Shown here: piece by piece, positions 11,139 through 39,164 of the stretch
Layout: each line of letters opens with the position of its first letter
Position numbering within the stretch: the first letter of the stretch is position 1
Source: Ampullaceana balthica
Taxonomy: Eukaryota; Mollusca; Gastropoda; Lymnaeidae
Assembly (NCBI GenBank): GCA_944989445.1
Contig: CALYLW010000489.1
Location: forward strand, 420,646 to 484,645
Direction of reading: 5' to 3'
Length of the DNA stretch: 64,000 nt
Notes under the pieces: model-generated
What the model saw: only the letters and a program-made list of their open reading frames with translations
Told to the model about the DNA's origin: nothing
Databases searched by the model: none
Made by a program: the position numbers and the translations under genes

Positions 11139-11831
11139 ACTTTTGGCAGGTTGTACCCAAATGTCTGGAACAGAAGAGGCATTACCATCCAGACCAAGCT
11201 GAAAGTGTACAGGGCGGTGGTGCTCCCCACACTGCTATATGCATGTGAAACATGGACTGTGTATCAGCGCCACGCTAGGAAGCTTAACCACTTTCATTCA
11301 ACAAGCCTCAGGAAGATCCTCGGTATAAAGTGGCAAGATAAAATACCAGATACAGTGATACTGACCAAGGCAGGTCTCCCCAGCATATTCACACTCCTGA
11401 TGCAGTCCCAGCTTCGTTGGACAGGGCACGTGGTCCGAATGCCAGACGAGAGACTGCCAAAGAGACTCTTCTATGGTGAGCTCCAGCATGGCCAGCGGTC
11501 CCACGGTGGGCAAAAGAAACGCTACAAAGACACACTGAAAGTCTCACTGAAAGCGTTTGCCATAAACCCAGACACGTGGGAACTTGCTGCAATGGACCGT
11601 TCCACCTGGCGTTCTTCCATCCACGAAGGTGCCAGGTCATGCGAGGCAAACAGGATCACCTCCGCAGAAAAGAAGAGGCAAGCCCGAAAGGCCCGTGCTG
11701 TCAACCCTCCTGGAGATGTCCCACTCGACCCTTGTCCCTTCTGTTCCCGAACCTTCCGTGCTAGGATCGGCCTCATCAGCCATCTGCGCACGCACAAACA
11801 AAGCCAGTCCCAGCAACCCTCGGATGACTAG
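11139..11831 (+). pseudogene. LINE ORF2 C-terminal fragment nested in the hAT element
   Basis: Open for about 230 codons: VYRAVVLPTLLYACETWTVY, then LRWTGHVVRMPDERLPKRL, then QKKRYKDTLK, and a C-terminal C2H2-like finger (CPFC...F..RIGLISHLRTH). The catalytic reverse transcriptase motifs are missing, so the copy is 5'-truncated. It uses more GC than the surrounding hAT sequence, lacks stops and so looks younger than its host element. The open frame ends in TAG at 11831. Confidence 0.88.
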
Positions 11832-12376
11832 AGTGATCTCCGTCGATTCGACTAACGAACAACAACTGAAAATACATTCCGTATAGATTGTTTTAAATAT
11901 GACATAAAGTCAAGGGTATAGCTTTAAATTTAATAAATCTTTAAATTCAGTAATTAACGTTTCACCTTTCGTATCTGTTTCCAAACATTTAGCAATACTT
12001 CAAAAATTCAAAAACACTGTATTGTCAGCATTTTTCTTGGGCTCAATCATTCTCTTATCTGTTGTAATAGACCACTGCTAATAATTATTATTAACTTTTT
12101 CGATGGATTGCTACAGTAAAGCCCTTTTGAAAAAAAATTTTTTTTCGATAGGATACAATTTAGATAAATATAACTTCCCGACACATCGAAAATGATCCAA
12201 ACTTGCAACCCTCGTTGAATTAGGTAAAAAAAAATTTCTTATTTTATTTTTAAACCTTTCGCGGACCCCGTTTTCAGGGACCCCCAAATCAATTTTAATT
12301 TTCCACGGACCCCTTGCACAGTACCGGGGACCGCTGGGGGTCCTTAGGGACCACTTTGGGAACCACTGATCTAGAA

Positions 12377-12856
12377 TGTTCCACATGTTGGACAAATTGT
12401 CTAATGCTGACGTCGCGAGTTTAGAAATTAACGAGCGTAGAATTTATTATTTTTTTCTTCATTTTTTCATCACGAAACACATCAAGTGCTGCACAGCCCT
12501 TAAAAAAAAATCAAAACATTACAGTTTTAGAGTTTAAGGTGTATTACCAATAGAATTTAAATTCACCACTGAAAAATTTTACAGACGTTTTACTTTTCTA
12601 TTAAAAATGTTTTATGTGACTTTTACACAATAAATTTAAAGATGCGTTAATTATTATTTTTATAATTTTGGCTGGGGGTATACGTCTGACAAACACGTCA
12701 CAGCTGACTAACTGTGACCTCGTCTGATGATTTAAGATGTGCCACGGTCCGTGTCACGACAGAGAACATTCGCAGTTCGCGTGCAATGGTGAAAGTAGCA
12801 ATGCAGATTCGTCAAGGTTCCTCAAGGGCCCCGAAAGGACGGTGTGAGAGGGTATC
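12377..12856. other. Intergenic sequence, no gene recognised
   Basis: Nothing beyond AT-rich sequence is seen. Confidence 0.4.
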
Positions 12857-12955
12857 ACGTGTACACCATGGTGTAAGTGAGAAATCCCGTGCGCTTTATG
12901 GTGTAAGTGAGAAATCCCGTGTGCTTTATGGTGTACGTGAGAAATCCCGTGTACA

Positions 12956-14278
12956 CAGTGGCGTAGCTAGGGGGACGCAGGGGGAACATATGTCCCCGGG
13001 CGCCACGTTGTGGGGCGCCAAAATGAATATTAAAATTAATTATTTAAATTTATGTTCATGTAAACTGGTGTATTTCAAGATTGAATTTTGGAGCTCCACA
13101 AATATCTTCTTTACAAACAAATATCTTCTTTACAAACAAATATCTTCTTTACAAACCAGTTGGTAAGCATGATTTTGGCGCCCCCATTGAGCCTTACGGG
13201 GCGCCATGGGGATTTTCGAACTAAAAAAGTAACTATTAAAGAATCATTTTTAGGTTTTGTTCAGATACATTCCAAAGACGCAGCACGCCTTGAAAGGATT
13301 ATGGTAGAGAACTTGTCAACATTCATGATAATTTTAGCCTAGTTGCGATTGACAATGGAAAAATAAGATGCACAACTTGGGGAATCGAGGTTGACAGAAG
13401 GATTAGACGACATCGGAGGATACCTGGAGAATTAGCAAGAGATGCAGGACTTTCGGCAGAAGAAGTAATTGCACGTGTTATGAACTGCGTAATTGATAGA
13501 CTTCAACAGGAGATATCAATTCGATTTTTGTCTAACAAAAATTAACACCAAATTTTGGATGTATAATACACGTCAAAACTCTTCTCGCTGAGACAAATGT
13601 CGATACACTTCGTCAAAATTGCTTAGATTTTGGAAATTTATACGACCCTGACGTCAATGTTCACGAATTGTCCACATAAATCGGAGACTACAAAATGCTG
13701 TTCAGTTCCCGGACTGAAGTACTACCGGAAACTCCTTTGGAGCTTCTTGGTTTTATTGTTTCATATAGAGATGACGTATTTCCAAATCTTTGCATTCCAC
13801 TGCAAATACTTCTAACAATTGCTGTTTCAATTTCAAGCCGTGAGCGGTCCTTCAGCAAACTGAAGCTTATTTTGTCTTATTTACATGCTTCAATGGGACA
13901 GGATCATGTTAGTGATCTTGCACTCCTTAGCATCGAAAGAGAAACACTTGAGAATATTAATTTTGACAATGTGATTGACGAGTTTGCGACTGTCAAATCA
14001 AGGAGGATCAATTTGTTGTTGTTTATGTCTATTCCAGTCATGTATAATTAGTAGAGTCAATTTCATTTCTTCATATAAATTGTTTAAAATCGCGTAAACA
14101 ATTACTAGTCTGTATTAACTTCATTAAAATACCAGATGCTTCGAAAATGAAACATATGAACCGTAAAATTTAAAAAAATTCTTGGGGGCTCAGTGAGCCC
14201 CCAGAATCTGTCGGTTCGAGAAGGGGCGCAGAATTTGTGTCATGTCCCCGTGCGCAGATGACCCTAGCTACGCCACTG
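12956..14278 (+). mobile_element. Decayed hAT transposon, 1.32 kb, with perfect 8-bp TSD
   Basis: Ends are CAGTGGCGTAGCTAGGG and CCCTAGCTACGCCACTG, a near-perfect inverted pair widely seen in animal hAT elements. Identical CGTGTACA flanks at 12948-12955 and 14279-14286. It is internally deleted and keeps a remnant transposase. A 19-20 bp ATATCTTCTTTACAAACAA triplication lies at 13101-13157. Confidence 0.93.
13375..14051 (+). pseudogene. hAT transposase relic (ZMYM1/DUF4371-like), C-terminal part
   Basis: Two recognisable blocks: 13380-13540 (RRIRRHRRIPGELARDAG... with a CVIDRLQQEISIRF stretch) and 13690-14040, the dimerisation region (ELLGFIVSYRDDVFPNLCI, then SSRERSFSKLKLI, then SIERETLENI). 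A frame shift and stop separate them, and most of the catalytic region is deleted. It cannot make a working transposase. Confidence 0.85.
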
Positions 14279-14505
14279 CGTGTACATCATCGTGTATGTG
14301 AGAAATCCCGTGTACTTTATGGTGTAAGTGAGAAATCCCGTGTACCTTCGTATGAGCTTAAAGTTAAACATGGCCAAGGTCCCTCTCTGTTTCTCTTGTA
14401 ATCCGTCATATTTTTTATTTATTATTTTAAAAATGTATGTGCTTTTGTTCCTAGAATCTCTAAGCATTATACTAAGTGAAGGTTTCTGGTTAAACAACTC
14501 AAGAG

Positions 14506-14598
14506 AGGTGCTGGCAGAACTGAAGCACTGAAGCACCATGTCATCAACTGTCAGGTGCTGGCAGAACTGAAGCACTGAAAACCATGTCATCAACTGTC
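14506..14598. repeat. 47-bp tandem duplication
   Basis: AGGTGCTGGCAGAACTGAAG at 14506 recurs at 14553, each followed by a CATGTCATCAACTGTC block. Confidence 0.85.
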
Positions 14599-14599
14599 G

Positions 14600-15329
14600 C
14601 TTGTCTATGAGAGATGTGTGACCGTTACAGGAACACGAGTGCCGACTACCTGAGGGAACAAAGGGCGATAACACCAGGAGCCTGTGGGGGGGGGTGAACC
14701 TGGTCAGACACAGATCGGGACGGTGGTGCGAGGTGTGTGTGGGGGGAGGGGGGTATATGCTGACGTGCAGTTCCTCAAAAGATAACTTCTTCAAGGCCAA
14801 TTGTATTGAAAGATTCGGAAACATTCCATTGTAAAGTTATAAAAATGTAGTTTACGTTATTGAAACTAACACAAGGTTATATGATCTGGGCATCTGGGAC
14901 AGTGTTTTTATAAGTAGAAGACAAGAAGGTCATTTTGGAGGGAAAAAAACATAAACAAAATAAAAGCCCAGGTAACTCATTCTGTAACATTAAGGGACAT
15001 AATCAGCATATTTTTTAAATTGAAAATATAGACGTAAAATCATAATCATTCTGGTTTCGAGATTAACAGAGCGTGTGGTGTTTCTCGCCGTAAAATATTA
15101 TATGATGTCTTTGTGAGAAAGTTTGTGAAAAAATAAAACATTCTAATGAACTAATATGTAATTATTCATTCTTTTTATTGAACTCATTCACATACCAATG
15201 TTTGGTTGTCGGACACACTGATTCGAACGCATGCAATAGCATTCACATAAGTTACTTGTGCTTTTGAAAAAAGTGGGCGCCGTAGTCACCCCAGAACAAC
15301 TTAGTTTATTGATATTAAAACTAATGAGT
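14600..15329. other. Intergenic sequence, no gene recognised
   Basis: G-rich tracts at 14685-14755 and AT-rich sequence after. Nothing supported. Confidence 0.4.
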
Positions 15330-16496
15330 TACATTACAATGTCCAGTTACATTACAATGTCCAGTTACATCATATGTCCAGTTACATCACAATGTCCAGT
15401 TACATTACAATGTCCAGTTACATCACAATGTCCAGTTACATTACAATGTCCAGTTACATTACAATGTCCAGTTACATCACAATGTCCAGTTACATTACAA
15501 TGTCCAGTTACATTACAATGTCCAGTTACATCACAATGTCCAGTTACATTACAATGTCCAGTTACATCACAATGTCCAGTTACATCACAATGTCCAGTTA
15601 CATCATATGTCCAGTTACATTACAATGTCCAGTTACATCACAATGTCCAGTTACATCACAATGTCCAGTTACATTACAATGTCCAGTTACATCACAATGT
15701 CCAGTTACATCACAATGTCCAGTTACATTACAATGTCCAGTTACATCACAATGTCCAGTTACATTACAATGTCCAGTTACATCACAATGTCCAGTTACAT
15801 CACAATGTCCAGTTACATCATATGTCCAGTTACATTACAATGTCCAGTTACATCACAATGTCCAGTTACATTACAATGTCCAGTTACATCACAATGTCCA
15901 GTTACATCACAATGTCCAGTTACATTACAATGTCCAGTTACATCACAATGTCCAGTTACATCACAATGTCCAGTTACATTACAATGTCCAGTTACATCAC
16001 AATGTCCAGTTACATTACAATGTCCAGTTACATTACAATGTCCAGTTACATCACAATGTCCAGTTACATCACAATGTCCAGTTACATCAGAATGTCCAGT
16101 TACATTACAATGTCCAGTTACATCACAATGTCCAGTTACATTACAATGTCCAGTTACATCACAATGTCCAGTTACATTACAATGTCCAGTTACATCACAA
16201 TGTCCAGTTACATTACAATGTCCAGTTACATTACAATGTCCAGTTACATCATATGTCCAGTTACATCACAATGTCCAGTTACATTACAATGTCCAGTTAC
16301 ATCATATGTCCAGTTACATTACAATGTCCAGTTACATCACAATGTCCAGTTACATTACAATTTCCAGTTACATCACAATGTCCAGTTACATTACAATGTC
16401 CAGTTACATTACAATGTCCAGTTACATCATATGTCCAGTTACATTACAATGTCCAGTTACATCACAATGTCCAGTTACATCACAATGTCGGGTTAC
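15330..16496. repeat. 18-bp satellite (CAGTTACATYACAATGTC), ~65 copies
   Basis: Units alternate mainly between two forms, ...CATTACAATGTC and ...CATCACAATGTC. A one-base-shorter third form, CAGTTACATCATATGTC, occurs about six times. All three plus-strand frames stay open for hundreds of codons because no frame of the unit holds a stop; this is a property of the repeat. It ends about 600 bp upstream of the PEBP-like gene's start codon. Confidence 0.95.
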
Positions 16497-17105
16497 ACCA
16501 CAATTAATGGCATGCGTAATAAAAGGTTTATTTATCTAAGTGTTGACCACTCGTTTACGACTGTATAGATCTAAAATGACAGTTTGAGAACACTTTAAAG
16601 CCACATAAGTACACGGGAAACCATAAAGGGTACCGCTATGACAAGGTAGCGGTATTACAGGGTACCGCTATAACAGGGGCCCGTCATGATAATCTTGGAA
16701 CCCTTGCCAACCACTACAATACCAATAAGTTGAACACCCCCCCACCTTCCCCCGCCCCCCTCCTTCCGACCAAATATAGACGACAGCAGCCATGACACTT
16801 GAGGCGGGTATCACGTGGTGGGGGCAGGTCTTAGAGGGGTGGGGTGGGGTGGTGGTTGGGGTGGAGCTAGGTACGAGGTGGTTGGTACATAGGGAGCGGG
16901 CAAAGGAGGACAGTGGGGTAAAGTTGTTTTTTTTCCAAGTGGAAGATTTGATTGTATGACGAGGACAGGCGGGGGTTTGCACAGAGGGAATGAATGCTAT
17001 CGGCTAGAGACGACCCGGAGGTGGCGATGTGTTGGATAAATCCAGTTGTAAACTTCACACAGCCAGGGGTTGAAACATCAGCTGTCTGATTCGGTAGCCT
17101 CATCC
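16497..17105 (+). promoter_or_regulatory. Upstream region of the PEBP-like gene
   Basis: Contains a short GGTACCGCTAT duplication (16628-16675), then a GC-rich stretch with strand-asymmetric G and C runs (16735-16920) directly 5' of the start codon at 17106. Its position and composition suggest promoter and 5' UTR. I see no convincing TATA box or initiator, so the transcription start is not assigned. Confidence 0.3.
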
Positions 17106-34200
<17,095 letters not shown>

Positions 34201-34767
34201 ATGTTTGGAAAGTTCCAGCGGAGAACGTTGGGCGCAATTTTCTTCCATTAAGTAGGATCGTCTGTAATGTATTTACTTAAAAAAAGTCGGCGGCAATTTA
34301 ATCAACATATAATCCAAATTTTGTAATCAACAAATTATTTCCACCTTCATTCTTGAATTTTTAAAATGCATTTTTAAAAATTTTGTGAAATTCATTATAG
34401 CAAAACGGGGAAGGGAGTATAAAATATTCACAATTCATTTTCATGTATACCATGAGCAATGCTCCCTTTAAGCTGTGTCGGCCGCTTAGATCTTTGATAG
34501 ACGCTGTGCAGCAGTTAGCAATTATCATGCAGGAAATTTGTAAAACATTGCATAAAAAATGGATGCTGTGCAACTTTGCCAATGAGTTGTTTTTTTTAAA
34601 ATTCATTTTGCACACAGAGCAACGAACCTTAGAGGGAACATAGAATTTGAGTCAATAACATAGAATATGAGTCAATTTAACATTGTCATGTCTTAAGTCC
34701 AGAGAATTAAAGATGACATATCTAAAACCATCTTCAGAGTAGTGTTGCCATTTCTCAGAAGGTAAAA
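34201..34767. other. 3' flank of the PEBP-like gene
   Basis: Probable 3' UTR and end. ATTAAA at about 34706 is a possible polyadenylation signal. 34455-34641 has inverted ends (ATGCTCCCTTTAAGCTG / CCTTAGAGGGAACAT) like those of a common hAT-type MITE; related sequence lies in the piggyBac element near 58460. No target duplication was confirmed. Confidence 0.4.
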
Positions 34768-37665
34768 CGTCATATCTCATGACGTAATGCGTCATATCTC
34801 ATGACGTAATGCGTCATATCTCATGACGTAATGCGTCATATCTCATGACGTAATGCGTCATATCTCATGACGTAATGCGTCATATCTCATGACGTAATGC
34901 GTCATATCTCATGACGTAATGCGTCATATCTCATGACGTAATGCGTCATATCTCATGACGTAATGCGTCATATCTCATGATGTAATGCGTCATATCTCAT
35001 GACGTAATGCGTCATATCTCATGACGTAATGCGTCATATCTCATGACGTAATGCGTCATATCTCATGACGTAATGCGTCATATCTCATGACGTAATGCGT
35101 CATATCTCATGACGTAATGCGTCATATCTCATGACGTAATGCGTCATATCTCATGACGTAATGCGTCATATCTCATGACGTAATGCGTCATATCTCATGA
35201 CGTAATGCGTCATATCTCATGACGTAATGCGTCATATCTCATGACGTAATGCGTCATATCTCATGACGTAATGCGTCATATCTCATGACGTAATGCGTCT
35301 TATCTCATGACGTAATGCGTCATATCTCATGACGTAATGCGTCATATCTCATGACGTAATGCGTCATATCTCATGATGTAATGCGTCATATCTCATGATG
35401 TAATGCGTCATATCTCATGATGTAATGCGTCATATCTCATGACGTAATGCGTCATATCTCATGATGTAATGCGTCATATCTCATGATGTAATGCGTCATA
35501 TCTCATGATGTAATGCGTCATATCTCATGATGTAATGCGTCATATCTCATGACGTAATGCGTCATATCTCATGACGTAATGCGTCATATCTCATGACGTA
35601 ATGCGTCATATCTCAAGACGTAATGCGTCATATCTCATGATGTAATGCGTCATATCTCAAGACGTAATGCGTCATATCTCATGACGTAATGCGTCATATC
35701 TCATGATGTAATGCGTCATATCTCAAGATGTAATGCGTCATATCTCATGACGTAATGCGTCATATCTCATGATGTAATGCGTCATATCTCATGATGTAAT
35801 GCGTCATATCTCATGATGTAATGCGTCATATCTCATGATGTAATGCGTCATATCTCATGATGTAATGCGTCATATCTCATGATGTAATGCGTCATATCTC
35901 ATGACGTAATGCGTCATATCTCATGACGTAATGCGTCATATCTCATGATGTAATGCGTCATATCTCATGATGTAATGCGTCATATCTCATGATGTAATGC
36001 GTCATATCTCATGATGTAATGCGTCATATCTCATGATGTAATGCGTCATATCTCATGATGTAATGCGTCATATCTCATGATGTAATGCGTCATATCTCAT
36101 GATGTAATGCGTCATATCTCATGATGTAATGCGTCATATCTCATGATGTAATGCGTCATATCTCATGATGTAATGCGTCATATCTCATGACGTAATGAGT
36201 CATATCTCATGACGTAATGTGTCATATCTCATGACGTAATGCGTCATATCTCATGACGTAATGCGTCATATCTCATGATGTAATGCGTCATATCTCATGA
36301 TGTAATGCGTCATATCTCATGACGTAATGCGTCATATCTCATGACGTAATGCGTCATATCTCATGATGTAATGCGTCATATCTCATGATGTAATGCGTCA
36401 TATCTCATGACGTAATGCGTCATATCTCATGATGTAATGCGTCATATCTCATGATGTAATGCGTCATATCTCATGATGTAATGCGTCTTATCTCATGATG
36501 TAATGCGTCATATCTCATGATGTAATGCGTCATATCTCAAGATGTAATGCGTCATATCTCATGATGTAATGCGTCATATCTCATGATGTAATGCGTCATA
36601 TCTCATGATGTAATGCGTCATATCTCATGATGTAATGCGTCATATCTCATGATGTAATGCGTCATATCTCATGATGTAATGCGTCATATCTCATGATGTA
36701 ATGCGTCATATCTCATGACGTAATGCGTCATATCTCATGACGTAATGCGTCATATCTCATGACGTAATGCGTCATATCTCATGACGTAATGCGTCATATC
36801 TCATGATGTAATGCGTCATATCTCATGATGTAATGCGTCATATCTCATGATGTAATGCGTCATATCTCATGACGTAATGCGTCATATCTCATGATGTAAT
36901 GCGTCATATCTCATGACGTAATGCGTCATATCTCATGACGTAATATCTCATGACGTAATGCGTCATATCTCATGACGTAATGCGTCATATCTCATGATGT
37001 TATGCGTCATATCTCATGATGTAATGCGTCATATCTCATGACGTAATGCGTCATATCTCATGATGTAATGCGTCATATCTCATGATGTAATGCGTCATAT
37101 CTCATGATGTAATGCGTCATATCTCATGACGTAATGCGTCATATCTCATGATGTAATGCGTCATATCTCATGATGTAATGCGTCATATCTCATGATGTAA
37201 TGCGTCATATCTCATGATGTAATGCGTCATATCTCATGATGTAATGCGTCATATCTCATGATGTAATGCGTCATATCTCATGATGTAATGCGTCATATCT
37301 CAAGATGTAATGCGTCATATCTCATGATGTAATGCGTCATATCTCATGATGTAATGCGTCATATCTCATGATGTAATGCGTCATATCTCATGATGTAATG
37401 CGTCATATCTCATGATGTAATGCGTCATATCTCAAGATGTAATGCGTCATATCTCATGATGTAATGCGTCATATCTCATGATGTAATGCGTCATATCTCA
37501 TGATGTAATGCGTCATATCTCATGATGTAATGCGTCATATCTCATGATGTAATGCGTCATATCTCATGATGTAATGCGTCATATCTCATGATGTAATGCG
37601 TCATATCTCATGATGTAATGCGTCATATCTCATGATGTAATGTGTCATATCTCATGACGTAATGT
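34768..37665. repeat. 22-bp palindromic satellite, ~132 copies
   Basis: Unit GCGTCATATCTCATGACGTAAT. Each unit boundary forms ATGACGTAATGCGTCAT, an inverted pair of TGACG half-sites like CRE/ATF sites. The GACG position is almost always C from 34768 to about 35370, mixed to about 37100, then almost always T (GATG) to the end. One truncated unit lies at about 36938. The array lies between the 3' ends of the two convergent genes. Confidence 0.96.
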
Positions 37666-39054
37666 TACTTTTTCTTAAGACATGGTTTCGTAAAATATTT
37701 TTTCCAACATAAAAATAGAAGCAACAATACATTTGAAATTTGTTTGGTTGGTTGGTATAAAAAAGTTGTAATAGCAAGATTTTGTCTCGGTCAAGGACAT
37801 TCAACTGACTCACATGAACATAGAATAAACAAAGATCTGTTAAGTCCAAACAGAATAAACGCATATTTGATAAATATCTTAATACTTAATGAAACTGTTG
37901 CTACTTAATACCACATATTCTATAAAAGTATTTTATGAAAACTAAAATAATGTTACTAAATGATGTGAATGGTTTGTTTGCAATGGCGCACATTTGGCAG
38001 TCAAACTCTAGACACTAATATCACTCATTTTACCAAGAAAACAACACAGGGAGTGGGGAGGGTTTGGTACAAAAATGAATGACGTAAATTTTATGCATGA
38101 AAATAGTGGCATGTAAATAAAGAAATATGTGTTGTTGTTTAAAGTTTGTGTACCATGATGCCCTTGTATGCTTTAGGAGTGTGATTACAGATACACTTGT
38201 GGATGATTTTAATCATGTGGATGATTGTAATCTTGTGGATGATTGTAATCTTGTGATTAATTGGATTAGGCTTTAGGCTATGCAGGTTCAGAAAATAAAA
38301 GTTCATTCCTATTGTGAGGATAAACCAGATTAATATTGAAATGAGAATATGTACCTGACTTTGAATGTTCAACATAATAAACATTAATTTGAACCCAAGA
38401 CTTTAGTTTTAATCGGCTCAATCAAGCACAGATTTATGTTTAAGGAATTTTTTTAACGAGACTAACACACTCAACAAGGGGAAGTAATAATAATAATAAT
38501 AAATTGATAATTTTTATAGCGCTGTATCTCAGCAAGGAGCCGGGCTCACAGCACTTTTCATGGAGATAATAACATACATATAATAATTAAATAAACATTC
38601 TTATCATAATAACCAACATAAATGACAGTACGTTACACATAATACCGGACAAGGTTTACAGTAGCTCCAAGCTGAACCAAATTAGTCAAAGGTGTGTTAC
38701 ACAAAAAGTATAAATAAACCTCCAGTTTTTTATTCTTGGCTCTGAGCCATAAAATATTTCATTATTGCACTTTGACATATATAAAAAAAAACCACACAAC
38801 ATAGATGTTTTAGAAGCACCAATAAAACTTGTACAAAGTTCCCACCAACCATGTGAGAAGCATCCAACCAACTTCAACATGCACAAACTGGCAACCATAT
38901 CCAAACATCAAACCAGTTCTAACTGAAGACAGATAAAAACAACAACAGAACACCAAAAATCCTATGTACACACTTCATTTAATTCACAGGCATAAAATGC
39001 GTAGACAATAAATAGCTACTTAGGACCTTTTAGCTGGCTAAACACTCAACAGAA
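37666..39054. other. Intergenic / ASCC2 3' UTR region
   Basis: Sequence next to 39055 should include the ASCC2 3' UTR on the minus strand; the end is not fixed. A short GTGGATGATTGTAATCTT repeat lies at 38205-38255 and an AAT run at 38487-38505, followed by TTTTTATAGCGCTGTATCTC, which may be a SINE or MITE piece. Confidence 0.4.
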
Positions 39055-39164
39055 TTAGAACATTCCTTTACTCTGTTTCTTCTCAGCATTGGCTCGATTT
39101 CTCTGACCTTTGAACTTTTCTTTCATTCTCCGATTGCGTAGAACTTCAGAGGACTGGCCTTGAC
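39055..39164 (-). CDS. ASCC2: ASCC2 last exon
   Basis: Acceptor CTCCCTTTAG, phase 1 in. Encodes QGQSSEVLRNRRMKEKFKGQ followed by RNRANAEKKQSKGMF and TAA. The basic C-terminal block ending in KGM is typical of ASCC2. Confidence 0.9.

Larger units (their letters stand above)
9989..12368 (-). mobile_element. Decayed hAT transposon, 2.38 kb, with perfect 8-bp TSD
   Basis: The left end is CAGTAGTTCCCAAACTTG and the right end CACTTTGGGAACCACTG; these are imperfect inverted copies of the CAGTGGTTCCCAAA-type hAT terminus, and runs of CCACGGACCCC lie inside both ends. Identical 8-bp ATCTAGAA flanks at 9981-9988 and 12369-12376. The interior holds a broken transposase on the minus strand and a plus-strand LINE fragment inserted within it. 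Confidence 0.9.
12857..14346. repeat. 30-bp minisatellite split by a hAT insertion
   Basis: Units containing GTGTAAGTGAGAAATCCCGT lie at 12857-12955 (three copies) and resume at 14279-14346 (two copies). The hAT element at 12956-14278 sits between them, so the array existed before the insertion. Confidence 0.88.

Noticed and set aside
15258..16568. Plus-strand open frames of 310-436 codons
   Set aside because: Three overlapping frames of the 18-bp satellite are all open; no splice sites or protein-like composition.
34443..34643. 66-codon plus-strand frame after the PEBP-like gene
   Set aside because: Falls in a MITE-like segment with inverted ends; no splice or coding support.
34768..37665. 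CRISPR-like regular repeats
   Set aside because: Contiguous 22-bp units without unique spacers, in a eukaryotic genome; a satellite.
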